Shown piece after piece: positions 55,101 through 64,000 of a stretch of 64,000 nt of DNA (position 1 is its first letter; each line of letters starts with the position of its first letter). A model generated the notes under the pieces. It did not search any database, was not told the DNA's origin, and was given only the letters and a program-made list of their open reading frames with translations. Source of the DNA: Woodsholea maritima DSM 17123. GTDB lineage: Bacteria; Pseudomonadota; Alphaproteobacteria; Caulobacterales; Maricaulaceae. The stretch covers positions 1 to 64,000 of the forward strand of contig NZ_KB908058.1 in NCBI RefSeq assembly GCF_000382325.1, read 5' to 3'. The position numbers and the translations under genes were made by a program.

Positions 55101-55635
55101 CCTTGCGCCGGGCGCGAAGGCCCGAAACACCGGCGGCTTCTTCCAGGATTTGACGACGGTTCTGGGGCTTGGCCCCAATCAGTTCAGAGATCTGGCCTTG
55201 GCGCACCAAAGCGGGCGAATTGGCCCCGGTTCCGGCATCAGCAAACAGAAGGTGGACATCTTTGGCGCGCACCTCCTCGCCATTGATTTTATAATTCGAG
55301 CCCTGACCGCGCACGATCCGGCGAATAATCTCCAGCGTGTCGGCGTCGTTAAAGCGTGCTGGCGCGCGTTTATCGCTATTATCGACCCACAACGTCACCT
55401 CGGCGCGATCGCGCGAGGGGCGCTTGTCCGTGCCCGCGAAGATGACGTCATCCATCTCGCCGCCGCGCAAGGATTTGGCCGAGGTCGCGCCCATCACCCA
55501 GCGCAGGGCCTCTAATAGATTGGATTTACCACAGCCATTCGGGCCAATAATCCCCGTTAATCCGGGATCGATGTGCAGCATCGCCGGATCGACAAAGGAT
55601 TTAAATCCCGCCAGACGAAGCTGAGTAAATTGCAC
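52195..55635 (-). CDS. smc: SMC chromosome-segregation ATPase
   Basis: Full-length SMC of 1146 residues. The Walker A loop GPNGCGKSN is at 31-39; long coiled coils flank a central hinge (about 510-640); the C-terminal half has the LMSGGEQALTAAALIFAVFL signature and the Walker B CVLDEVDAPLDDANVDRF. It condenses and organises the chromosome with ScpA/ScpB. The start is a GTG at 55635. It stands alone, in an order smc-after-atpI that may reflect replication-linked organisation only by chance. Confidence 0.96.
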   Translation of the reverse strand: MQFTQLRLAGFKSFVDPAMLHIDPGLTGIIGPNGCGKSNLLEALRWVMGATSAKSLRGGEMDDVIFAGTDKRPSRDRAEVTLWVDNSDKRAPARFNDADTLEIIRRIVRGQGSNYKINGEEVRAKDVHLLFADAGTGANSPALVRQGQISELIGAKPQNRRQILEEAAGVSGLRARRKEAELRLKAAETNLERLQDVVDGLNAQYNALQRQAKQAGRYRELSQSLRHFEILIWVHRLEEAASHIETAQSDSEACEKAVQSALVAQANATHRTEALISSLDPLRTLERETSAAQREIEKERDRLERDEAEARATLTRLEARLGELDKALGRERDLTQEAQHSLDRLNRAIARLVEEQQGEGPALQRANAATLHAEKQRADAEKLLDARASEGAQAKAAFESAQRESRQADHRLTRLHTDLSQVERQIETLKSQGAGDIPALEAQLNQHRTALDQARQHLEALEAERPELEHKVRSGDDAARDASGELSALEKEKTSLERLLVRADEGFSPILDHVRAQPGYEKALAAALGEDLNAALDPHAPRYWRLGASCAASLPEGVAHLGQFVDAPAELAARLSAIGVVEVEEFEALSHQLKTGQRLVTREGALARWDGFMQSASAPSAAAARLETQNRVKALEGDISRATRLRDETRDTLSRLRAQLNAHQEALNTARNAAKAAEQTLRTQEAHFNQEQTRLARQEAQLHSAAFNQSQITDQIAQAKTELSEAQARMVAAQTALPAPDGVERAREAADRARAAAADTRAALESLKREAQSRAHRLKALERERDDWQARQDKAHSHMQAAQAERTETEAAFAAAMDKPEQCAGARNALLERLVKAESDARHARDQVVRAEADLREADLHLRQAEKEAGSAREKRAVAVEKLKNARERLNDLMEEAEDTIGEPPAKLAQEAQNSEFAHLSASELDRRVRELREARERLGAVNLRAEEEATTLDEERQNLITERDDLIEAVARLRKAVDTLSREGRARLLEAFDVVHGHFKDLFVTLFGGGHAELRLTEHDDPLEAGLEIFACPPGKKLDNMNLMSGGEQALTAAALIFAVFLSNPAPVCVLDEVDAPLDDANVDRFCRMLEHMRTLTKTRFLTITHNPVTMARMDRLFGVTMGERGVSQLVSVDLKAAEKLLAAE

Positions 55636-55776
55636 GGCCGTATATATCCCTTTGATCCGGCCTGTTCGCCAAGGCCCAGGCCCCTTTAGACCTATGATCT
55701 AGGGTGAGCAAAAGGGTGGGGCCGGTCAACCGGTTTTAAGCTCATGAACTGCGTCGCGCCTCGCCTTGCCTCACAA

Positions 55777-55806
55777 AAAAAGCCCCATGGTGGCCATGGG
55801 GCTTTT
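55777..55806. terminator. Terminator after the DsbA-like gene
   Basis: AAAAGCCCCATGG pairs with CCATGGGGCTTTT around TGG. It lies 20 bases past the stop of the minus-strand gene at 55827 and has a T7 run on that strand. Confidence 0.87.
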
Positions 55807-55826
55807 CGTAGGTATATTAAGAGCGC

Positions 55827-56558
55827 TTAGCCTTGCTGTTCCGCGGCCAGATGGGCCAGAACCCGTGACCAGTCCTCAGCATTAAAAGTATAGGTCAAGG
55901 GCGCGCCATCAATCAAAATTGGCTCATCATCCAAAGCAAAGACAGGGGTGTCCTGTCCTTCCATGCGGGTAAAGCTGAGGGTTTTGCCATTAACAACGAA
56001 GGAAGGCGTGCCGGTGATACCATCATCGCTGGAGCGCTTATTATTGTTGGTGATTTCGTCCAAAATCTCTTGATTGGTCAGGCACGCCTCGAACTCGGCT
56101 TCGCTAAAGCCGACAGAGCGCGCAATCGTTGACAATTGCTGGCGCATGGCCCCGCGCTGACCGGCTTCGAAAATTGCACGTTGCTGATCGAAGAGGATGT
56201 CGACCATGTCGAAATATTTGTCTTCGCCAGCACAATGGGCGAGCATAAAGCCTGCGGCGGCGACTTGGGGCTGACCGGTCAGCATTTCACGAAAAACGAA
56301 GCGCACATTGCCCGCTTCAATTTGCTCTTCAACGCCAGGCATCGCGTCTTCGTGGAAGGTCGCGCAATGACCGCACGCCACTGAAGCATATTCCACCAGG
56401 GTCAAGGGCGCATTGGGATTGCCTTTGGCAAAATCGCCCTCGCGCTCATAGGCGCTATGCCCGCCTTGGCCTGAATTCGCGTTATCGCCACAGGCCACCA
56501 AGCCCAGGCTCACGACTACGCTGGCGCTGACGGCCAAAACAGATTTCATCAAAGCCAT
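55827..56558 (-). CDS. DsbA-family thioredoxin-like lipoprotein
   Basis: A 243-residue exported thioredoxin-fold protein (DsbA/thioredoxin_4 family). The signal ends LGLVACGD (lipobox, Cys20). The active site is CGHC in VEYASVACGHCATFHED, and the cis-proline loop is TGTPSFVVNG. It should act on disulfides in the periplasm, anchored to the membrane. The next gene is a paralogue with a CPHC site, so the two are probably a tandem duplication with different roles. ATG at 56558. Confidence 0.87.
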   Translation of the reverse strand: MALMKSVLAVSASVVVSLGLVACGDNANSGQGGHSAYEREGDFAKGNPNAPLTLVEYASVACGHCATFHEDAMPGVEEQIEAGNVRFVFREMLTGQPQVAAAGFMLAHCAGEDKYFDMVDILFDQQRAIFEAGQRGAMRQQLSTIARSVGFSEAEFEACLTNQEILDEITNNNKRSSDDGITGTPSFVVNGKTLSFTRMEGQDTPVFALDDEPILIDGAPLTYTFNAEDWSRVLAHLAAEQQG

Positions 56559-56662
56559 GGGCTTTCCCTCCTCATGCACACTTAAGGGCTTGTTCTAACC
56601 GACTTTGCCCCGCTTGGGCTAGGGGGTAGTGGGGCTACTGACACAATTGTGACGCAGCGCGC

Positions 56663-57403
56663 CTATTGGGGTGGATTTTCTGCCAGCGAGGACAGGACAT
56701 GCGCCCAGACATCGCCGTCTTGGGAATAGGCGACCGGTGCACCCTCGATCAGGAGAGGTTCGCCATCCAGGCTGAAAACTGCGCGTTCCGGCCCCTCTAT
56801 TTCTATCGCGCTTAGCACTTTGCCATTGAGGACAAAGCTGGGCGTGCGTGAAAAGCCATCCTGGGCGGAACGTTCATGGGCCTCAATCACGCTCATAAAT
56901 TGGCTTTGATCGGACAGGCAGGCTTCGAAGGTGTCTTCGGTGAAGCCGGCACTGATGGCGGCGTTTAACAATTCTTCGCGAATGCCAACGCGCGGTGCGG
57001 CCTCAAAAATCGCGTCTTGATGATCGAAGAGGGCATCAAGCACCGTGAAATAATCCTCTTTGGGCGCGCAATGGGCCAGCATGAAGCCGGCAATGGCCAG
57101 CTGTTCTGGCCCTGCGATCACTTCACGAAAGATAAAGCGCACATTGCCTGCCGCAATCTGGGCTTCGATGCCGGGCATGGCTGTGTCATGGAAATGTGCA
57201 CAATGAGGGCAGGCCACGGAGGCATATTCGATCAAGGTCAGCGGCGCATCATGGTCGCCTTTGACGTTGTCATCGGGGCGCTCTGAAAGATCAATCATAG
57301 AGGCTATCGCAGCCGGGGCGGTGTCTTGCGCCAAGCTGGCGCTGAATACGCCGACGCTGAGAAGGCTGGCGCACAGCGCACTTTGAATGAGTTTAAGCGT
57401 CAT
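56663..57403 (-). CDS. DsbA-family thioredoxin-like exported protein
   Basis: A 246-residue paralogue of the neighbouring gene. It has a cleavable signal (LLSVGVFSASLAQD) rather than a lipobox, the CPHC active site in IEYASVACPHCAHFHD, and the cis-proline loop RTPSFVLNG. The CPHC site is that of classical DsbA oxidases. The pair may act as oxidase and isomerase or reductase, but roles cannot be assigned from sequence. ATG at 57403. Confidence 0.87.
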   Translation of the reverse strand: MTLKLIQSALCASLLSVGVFSASLAQDTAPAAIASMIDLSERPDDNVKGDHDAPLTLIEYASVACPHCAHFHDTAMPGIEAQIAAGNVRFIFREVIAGPEQLAIAGFMLAHCAPKEDYFTVLDALFDHQDAIFEAAPRVGIREELLNAAISAGFTEDTFEACLSDQSQFMSVIEAHERSAQDGFSRTPSFVLNGKVLSAIEIEGPERAVFSLDGEPLLIEGAPVAYSQDGDVWAHVLSSLAENPPQ

Positions 57404-57429
57404 GGCGTCCCCCGCATGTGACTTTAGCG

Positions 57430-58020
57430 TTAGCGTTTTCGGCTCGGCTGGTTTTGGGCCGCTATTTCGCGGTCCCAGTCTGCAAAACATTGCGCTAAAC
57501 GCGCATCGGTGTCAGTGGCCCTCGTCAGGGTGGGCGTTGACACTTTCGTGATCCGACCTTCCAGGGGAGAGCCGCTGACCTCATCCTTTTTAATGACGCC
57601 CTGGCGTACCTGAAGCGCGCTGGGGGATTTGCCGGTATAATCGCGAATACGCTGCAAAATCAGCTGGCTTTGGGCCTCGATCTGCAAAGCGGCTGGCCCG
57701 CGGGCGCACACCACCAAAGTCAAACCGCGCGCACCATTATGAAGACGTTCAGGATAGCTCCACTGGGCCAAACGTTGCCCCACGATCAGTGACCATTTAG
57801 CCGCCAACTGATTGGCCGACATGCCAAATTGATCGGAGAGGGGCTTTACCACCCGCGCCACGGCACGCCCGGCGCTGGGCGCGGTTTTATAGGCAGGCTT
57901 ACCGCGATGGGCTTCGGCCCAGGCCAGGCTGTCGCGATCATGCGCGCCATCTTGGCCGGTTTTAGAGATGCGTCTGCGGTGCAGAGTTGACGTGGGGCGC
58001 TGATAAACCATGTCTGGCAT
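57430..58020 (-). CDS. DciA-like DUF721 protein
   Basis: A 196-residue protein of the DciA/DUF721 group, which loads the replicative helicase DnaB in bacteria lacking DnaC. The domain (about 55-150) shows KWSLIVGQRLAQWSYPERL, LTLVVCARGPAALQIEAQS and a variable basic N-terminus. Divergent from mutY across 51 bases. A start at 58011 (second ATG) is also possible. Confidence 0.8.
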   Translation of the reverse strand: MPDMVYQRPTSTLHRRRISKTGQDGAHDRDSLAWAEAHRGKPAYKTAPSAGRAVARVVKPLSDQFGMSANQLAAKWSLIVGQRLAQWSYPERLHNGARGLTLVVCARGPAALQIEAQSQLILQRIRDYTGKSPSALQVRQGVIKKDEVSGSPLEGRITKVSTPTLTRATDTDARLAQCFADWDREIAAQNQPSRKR

Positions 58021-58071
58021 TGTGCCTTGGGATCGGGGCGATTGGCAAGATGAGCGTCATGGGAAAAGCGG

Positions 58072-60290
<2,219 letters not shown>

Positions 60291-60301
60291 CTAACACAGA
60301 G

Positions 60302-60886
60302 TTAAGGCCGAATCGATTCGCACAGATGCCTCACCGGGGCATAGGAGAATCGGTGAATTGGGGTAGGGCCTTGTTCTGTCAAGATTTTTCTGTGGACCGG
60401 GGCGGGATATCCTTTATGTTTGGCCAGGCCAAATCCTGTAAATCTTTTTTCTGCTGCACATAAAATTTCATCGCGCAGCGTCTTGGCGATGATCGAAGCG
60501 GCCCCAATCGCGGCGATTTTCGCGTCCCCGCCGACAATCGCTTCGCCGGGAATGTCGATGGGCGGCAGGCGGTTACCATCGACCAAAATTTTCACCGGGC
60601 GGCGCGGTAAATGCTCCACCGCGCGCACCATGGCGATCATTGTGGCGTGTAGGATGTTCAGCCGATCAATCTCTTCCGGTTCGGCAATTCCTACCCCAAC
60701 AAGCGCGTGGCGATAAATGAGGGGCGCGAGGGCGGCGCGTTTCTTCTCGCTTAAGGCTTTGGAATCGCCAAGGCCTTGTAATTCGCTGAGATCCTGGGGG
60801 AGGATGACCGCCGCTGCGACCACGGGGCCCGCTAACGGTCCGCGTCCGGCTTCATCAATCCCGGCAAAATCATCAAATCCATCCAT
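60302..60886 (-). CDS. rnhB: Ribonuclease HII
   Basis: RnhB cuts RNA in RNA-DNA hybrids, including single ribonucleotides. The 194-residue protein shows the catalytic acids: DEAGRGPLAGPV (first Asp-Glu), ILVDGN (third) and the later STIAKTLRDE-like region (ASIIAKTLRDE). The ATG at 60886 has GGGAAGG before it; the longer open frame uses TTG at 60907. It overlaps the radical SAM gene region only by adjacency. Confidence 0.93.
   Translation of the reverse strand: MDGFDDFAGIDEAGRGPLAGPVVAAAVILPQDLSELQGLGDSKALSEKKRAALAPLIYRHALVGVGIAEPEEIDRLNILHATMIAMVRAVEHLPRRPVKILVDGNRLPPIDIPGEAIVGGDAKIAAIGAASIIAKTLRDEILCAAEKRFTGFGLAKHKGYPAPVHRKILTEQGPTPIHRFSYAPVRHLCESIRP
60310..60319. promoter_or_regulatory. 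Paired GANTC sites upstream of ccrM
   Basis: GAATCGATTC contains two back-to-back GANTC sites in one palindrome, extended by C/G to 12 bases. It lies 62-71 bases before the ccrM start, within the last codons of rnhB. Methylated GANTC in the ccrM leader is known to lower ccrM transcription in Caulobacter. Confidence 0.55.
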
Positions 60887-60903
60887 CGCTTTGGCCTTCC
60901 CTG

Positions 60904-62007
60904 TCAAAATAAGCTCGCCTGTCTATCATCGTCCAAGGGGCGCTCAAAGAGATCGGTGCGCAGGCTCATGCGCGCCTCTTTCAGGCCCAGTTTTTTGCGC
61001 GCCAGATTGAAGCGTTGCGCGATCATGTCCGCCACGGGGCCTTCCCCGGTTTGGCGCTGGCCAAAGCGGCTGTCATAGTCTTTGCCATTGCGGGTCTGGC
61101 GAATAAGAGAGATGATCTTTTTGGCGCTTTGCGGGCGAATATCGCCCAGCCACTCATAAAATAAATCCTTGATCTCTAAGGGCAGGCGCAACAAGACATA
61201 ATAGGCCGAGCCCGCACCGGCCTCTTTCGCGGCGCTAAGCAGGGGCTCAATCTCGCGATCATTAAGGCCGGGAATAATGGGGGCCATCATCACGGTGGCG
61301 GGAATGCTCGCGGCCTTAAGCTGAGACAGGGCGTCCAGGCGGCGGACCGGGGTCGCGGCGCGCGGTTCCATATCGCGCGCCAGCTTGGGATCCAGCGTGG
61401 TGATAGAGATGGCCGCGCGCGCCAGATTCAGCTGGGCCAGCTCTGCCAGCACATCAAGATCGCGCACAATGCCGGTGGATTTGGTGATCAGGCCCACGGG
61501 GTGGCGGTATTTCAGGCAAAGCTCCAAAATCGAGCGGGTGATACGCAATTGACGCTCTACCGGCTGATAGGCATCGGTATTGGCCCCCAGCATAATGGGC
61601 TGAACCTCATAGGATTTTTTCTGGAAGGCTTTCTCTAACAGCTCAATGGCATTGGGCTTATAGAAAATCTTCGATTCAAAATCGAGCCCCGGTGAATAGC
61701 CCCAATAGGCATGGCTGGGCCGGGCATAGCAATAGACACACCCATGCTCGCAGCCGCGATAGGGATTGAGCGAGCGGTCAAAATGCAAGTCCGGGCTGTC
61801 ATTGTAGGAGATGATGGATTTCGAGCGATCTTTGAGCAGGGTGGTGCGCAGTTTGGGTGCAGGATCCTGGCTCCAGCCATCATCAAAGGGTTCATAGCTT
61901 TGTGCCTCGAACCGACCAGAGGTGTTCGAGCGCGCGCCGCGCCCTTTAGGCTGCAAAGGGGCGGGTAAAGGCGTTGAAGCGCGCGGAGGGGGGCCTTGGA
62001 ATGTCAT
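60904..62007 (-). CDS. PA0069-family radical SAM protein
   Basis: A 367-residue radical SAM protein of the PA0069/SplB-like family, with the cluster motif CEHGCVYCY (Cys spacing 3 and 2) in YRGCEHGCVYCYARPSH. LGANTDAYQPVER and RPVGLITKS-type HPVGLITKSTGIVRD are family marks. The substrate is unknown. An N-terminal extension (GPPPRASTPLPAPLQPKGRG) is low complexity. It is followed by rnhB on the same strand. Confidence 0.88.
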   Translation of the reverse strand: MTFQGPPPRASTPLPAPLQPKGRGARSNTSGRFEAQSYEPFDDGWSQDPAPKLRTTLLKDRSKSIISYNDSPDLHFDRSLNPYRGCEHGCVYCYARPSHAYWGYSPGLDFESKIFYKPNAIELLEKAFQKKSYEVQPIMLGANTDAYQPVERQLRITRSILELCLKYRHPVGLITKSTGIVRDLDVLAELAQLNLARAAISITTLDPKLARDMEPRAATPVRRLDALSQLKAASIPATVMMAPIIPGLNDREIEPLLSAAKEAGAGSAYYVLLRLPLEIKDLFYEWLGDIRPQSAKKIISLIRQTRNGKDYDSRFGQRQTGEGPVADMIAQRFNLARKKLGLKEARMSLRTDLFERPLDDDRQASLF

Positions 62008-62099
62008 GGCCTGAGTGTAGCAAAAGTTCGGAACAAAAAAAGAACAAAATGCGCGCGCGCTGTGGATTCCTGTTAAGGGTTTGGCCGGGGTCCGGGTCG

Positions 62100-62905
62100 G
62101 TTTTTTATAGCTAGCAACGCGGCCCCGGACTTGATCCGGGGTCCATGCTGGACGGGTTGAGCTTAGTTCTGGTCAATCAGAATGTGATGCAAACTTACGG
62201 CATGGATGCCAGATCAAGTCTGGCATGACAGAAATCAAAACTGTCATCCCGGCCTTGAGCCGGGATCTATATGCCTTGATGGCAAGCTCAATGGATCCCG
62301 GGTCGCACTACGTTTGCCCGGGATGACAGTATTATATTTAAGTCTATGCTTTGCTGTGAGAATATGAAGTATGGGTCCCGGATCTCACTCTCGTTCGTCC
62401 GGGAACCCGGTTGAGAGTTGCCTCTACGCGGCCCCGGACTTGATCCGGGGTCCATCGACCCCAGAGGGGTCGCAAGCGCGAACGCGCGTGCGCAGCGAAG
62501 CGAGGATACAACACACAACGCCCCCTCCGGCCGTACCGGCCACCTCCCCCGCTTCGCAGGGGAGGACAGGTCTCATACCTGTCACCCCAAACTTGATTTG
62601 GGGTCCATACCCGAAGCGTTGAATAAGGTTCTGATCGGCCAGAATAATCGTCAAGCTCACGGCAGGGATGCCAGATCAAGTCTGGCATGACAGAAATCAA
62701 AACTGTCATCCCGGCCTTGAGCCGGGAACTATTGAGCGTGATGGCTATGTTTATAGATCCCGGGTCGCACTACGTTTGCCCGGGATGACAAGTCTTGGTC
62801 TAAGTTCATGCTTCGCAGGGGAGGATAATCGGGCGATTAGCCCGCAAGGACGACCGCCCTCAAATAGGCGATAGCCGGTAGGGCATTAAAGAAGTGTCCG
62901 CCTAG
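62100..62905. repeat. Repeat island between radical SAM and DUF1993 genes
   Basis: About 0.8 kb without a gene. CTTGA-loop palindromes include CCCCAAA-CTTGA-TTTGGGG at 62585-62603, GCCAGA/TCTGGC copies near 62209 and 62671, and CCCGGC/GCCGGG at about 62245. A GGCC/CTCCCC double hairpin is at 62519-62564. Open frames here are repeat-derived. Confidence 0.85.
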
Positions 62906-63477
62906 CCTTGAGAGGCTCCAGGCATCGTGCCGGGGCGTAGATATTTGAAGACATGGCCGACATAATCGGCCTTACCCAGATCTACCCCGCCCGCGCGCAA
63001 AATCGCATAGGCAATCATCAGGTGGAAATAAAACTGCGGCACGGCCCAGTCGCGCGCATAGGCTTCACCGGTCATGTCGAAAATCATGCCATTGGGTAAA
63101 TCAATAGCGATCTCGCGCGTTTCTTCACCGTCAAGATCTGTGTCTGGCACGGCTTTCAGTGCGGCAATGGCGGCGTGGAGGCGCGCTTGCGCATCATTGA
63201 GTGTGCCCGGATTATCACCGCCCTGACGGCCTTCTTCGGTGAGGATTTGCGTCACGGGGCTGAGCGCCTCCCCCTTTAAACGCTGAGCCATTTCATAGGC
63301 CTGGAGGCAGGTGAAGCGCACTTGCGTGGCGAGCGGATACATATCCTCGATAAGGCGGGCACGAAGCAGAGCTTCGCCCTTGTCTGCGCCCAATTGCGCC
63401 TCAGCCTTGCTGAGCCAGCTTGATAGCGCTTCAAGCATTTGGGTATAGGCGGGGATAAGCTGGCGGGTCAAAGACAT
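62902..63477 (-). CDS. DUF1993 protein
   Basis: A 191-residue DUF1993 protein, a four-helix DinB-like fold of unknown function. Typical are YTQMLEALSSWLSKAEAQ, MYPLATQVRFTCLQAYE and WAVPQFYFHLMIAYAILRAGGVDLGKADYVG. The ATG at 63477 is chosen over an upstream in-frame codon at 63495. Its 3' end touches the repeat island. Confidence 0.85.
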   Translation of the reverse strand: MSLTRQLIPAYTQMLEALSSWLSKAEAQLGADKGEALLRARLIEDMYPLATQVRFTCLQAYEMAQRLKGEALSPVTQILTEEGRQGGDNPGTLNDAQARLHAAIAALKAVPDTDLDGEETREIAIDLPNGMIFDMTGEAYARDWAVPQFYFHLMIAYAILRAGGVDLGKADYVGHVFKYLRPGTMPGASQG

Positions 63478-63548
63478 GGCGGTTTCCTGAAGCAAGGGCG
63501 CGAAATGATGGCTCGATCCAAGCCCAAGCGCGCGTGCCGATCAAGCCA

Positions 63549-64000
63549 TTAAAGAGCCGCGAGCCGTGTTTTTAACGCCAGAAGGTCTTGCCAGGCCTTG
63601 GCCTTTTCCTGGGGACGGCGCAAGAGGAATGACGGGTGGATCATAGGCAGGGCAGCGATGGTTTTGCCGTCAATGGCATAATCGTGCCAGCGCCCGCGCA
63701 GGCTCATAATCCCGGTCTTGGATTTCAAAAGGCTCTGGGCCGATAGCCCGCCGGCAAAGACCAGAAGGTCTGGGTTTTTTAAGGCGATATGGCGCTGGGC
63801 AAAGGGTAGGCACGCTTCAACCTCACCTTCGGTGGGTTTGCGATTACCCGGTGGTCGCCAGGGCACGATCGTGGTGATGTAAACATCATCCTCAGCCAAA
63901 CCGATCGCGGCGAGCATTTTATCGAGCAGCTGGCCAGCCTCACCGACAAAGGGAAGGGCGGCTTCGTCCTCTTCGCGTCCAGGGGCTTCGCCCATAATCA
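63549..64000 (-). CDS. Uracil-DNA glycosylase, family-4-like (partial)
   Basis: Only the C-terminal part of the gene is in the window; it continues past 64000. Family-4 marks are GEAPGREEDEAALPFVGEAG and the catalytic loop MIHPSFLLRR. The iron-sulfur Cys that normally precedes RPPGNR is replaced by Trp (VPWRPPGNRKP), as in an alphaproteobacterial subgroup. It removes uracil from DNA. Whether the N-terminal Cys pair is present cannot be seen. Confidence 0.85.
   Translation of the reverse strand, partial: IMGEAPGREEDEAALPFVGEAGQLLDKMLAAIGLAEDDVYITTIVPWRPPGNRKPTEGEVEACLPFAQRHIALKNPDLLVFAGGLSAQSLLKSKTGIMSLRGRWHDYAIDGKTIAALPMIHPSFLLRRPQEKAKAWQDLLALKTRLAAL

Overview
The window is a chromosomal segment of an alphaproteobacterium. 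The lineage signals are a CcrM GANTC methyltransferase, split GcvPA/GcvPB behind a tandem glycine riboswitch, a second b' subunit in a detached F0 operon, a MoxR/DUF58/DUF4159 cluster, and DUF1285-Nudix-DUF6111-cca synteny. The mix looks most like Maricaulales/Hyphomonadales-type (stalked, dimorphic) marine bacteria, but I cannot name a genus. I see no rRNA, tRNA, prophage, insertion sequence or CRISPR array.

Layout. 1-5856: egtB, then murL-murD2 (alternative L-Glu route to UDP-MurNAc-L-Ala-D-Glu) and a divergent Mpl/MurC-like ligase. 5853-7075: a reduced zinc locus (DUF3299 lipoprotein plus His-rich ZrgA) with an excellent Zur box sitting on its promoter. 7100-8290: repeat island. 8301-14700: PiuC-type hydroxylase with a Fur-like site, an acidic Gly/Glu-rich lipoprotein, a second DUF3299 lipoprotein, two hybrid histidine kinases facing each other, and cutA. 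14772-16114: queC-queE. 16130-18500: repeats, two small exported proteins, pirin. 18625-25313: a four-gene MoxR/DUF58/BatA-like operon. 25413-29657: DUF1285, nudix, DUF6111, cca and an unknown C-terminally anchored protein. 29660-31180: repeat island. 31185-38281: hemF, TPR-sulfotransferase, a 36-residue membrane peptide, trmL, the cytochrome bc1 operon and mtnP. 38282-39976: AT-rich gap, serine-protease-like protein, apt. 40105-45216: glycine riboswitch and gcvT-gcvH-(membrane protein)-gcvPA-gcvPB. 45347-49350: a lipid-linked glycosyl-transfer cluster and a small membrane protein. 49427-52057: F0 genes atpI-B-E-b'-b. 52195-64000: smc, two DsbA-like thioredoxins, a DciA-like protein, mutY, ccrM, rnhB, radical SAM, repeats, DUF1993 and the 3' end of a family-4-type uracil-DNA glycosylase.

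The most notable structure is non-coding. Five intergenic islands are built from shared palindromic units whose stems differ between copies by paired, compensatory changes around a constant CTTGA loop. Among genes, the strongest leads are the murL-murD2-Mpl-like cassette (with altered ligase motifs in the third gene) and the Zur-controlled zrgA-DUF3299 pair. All functional calls come from reading translated sequences and motifs by eye; no database search was run.
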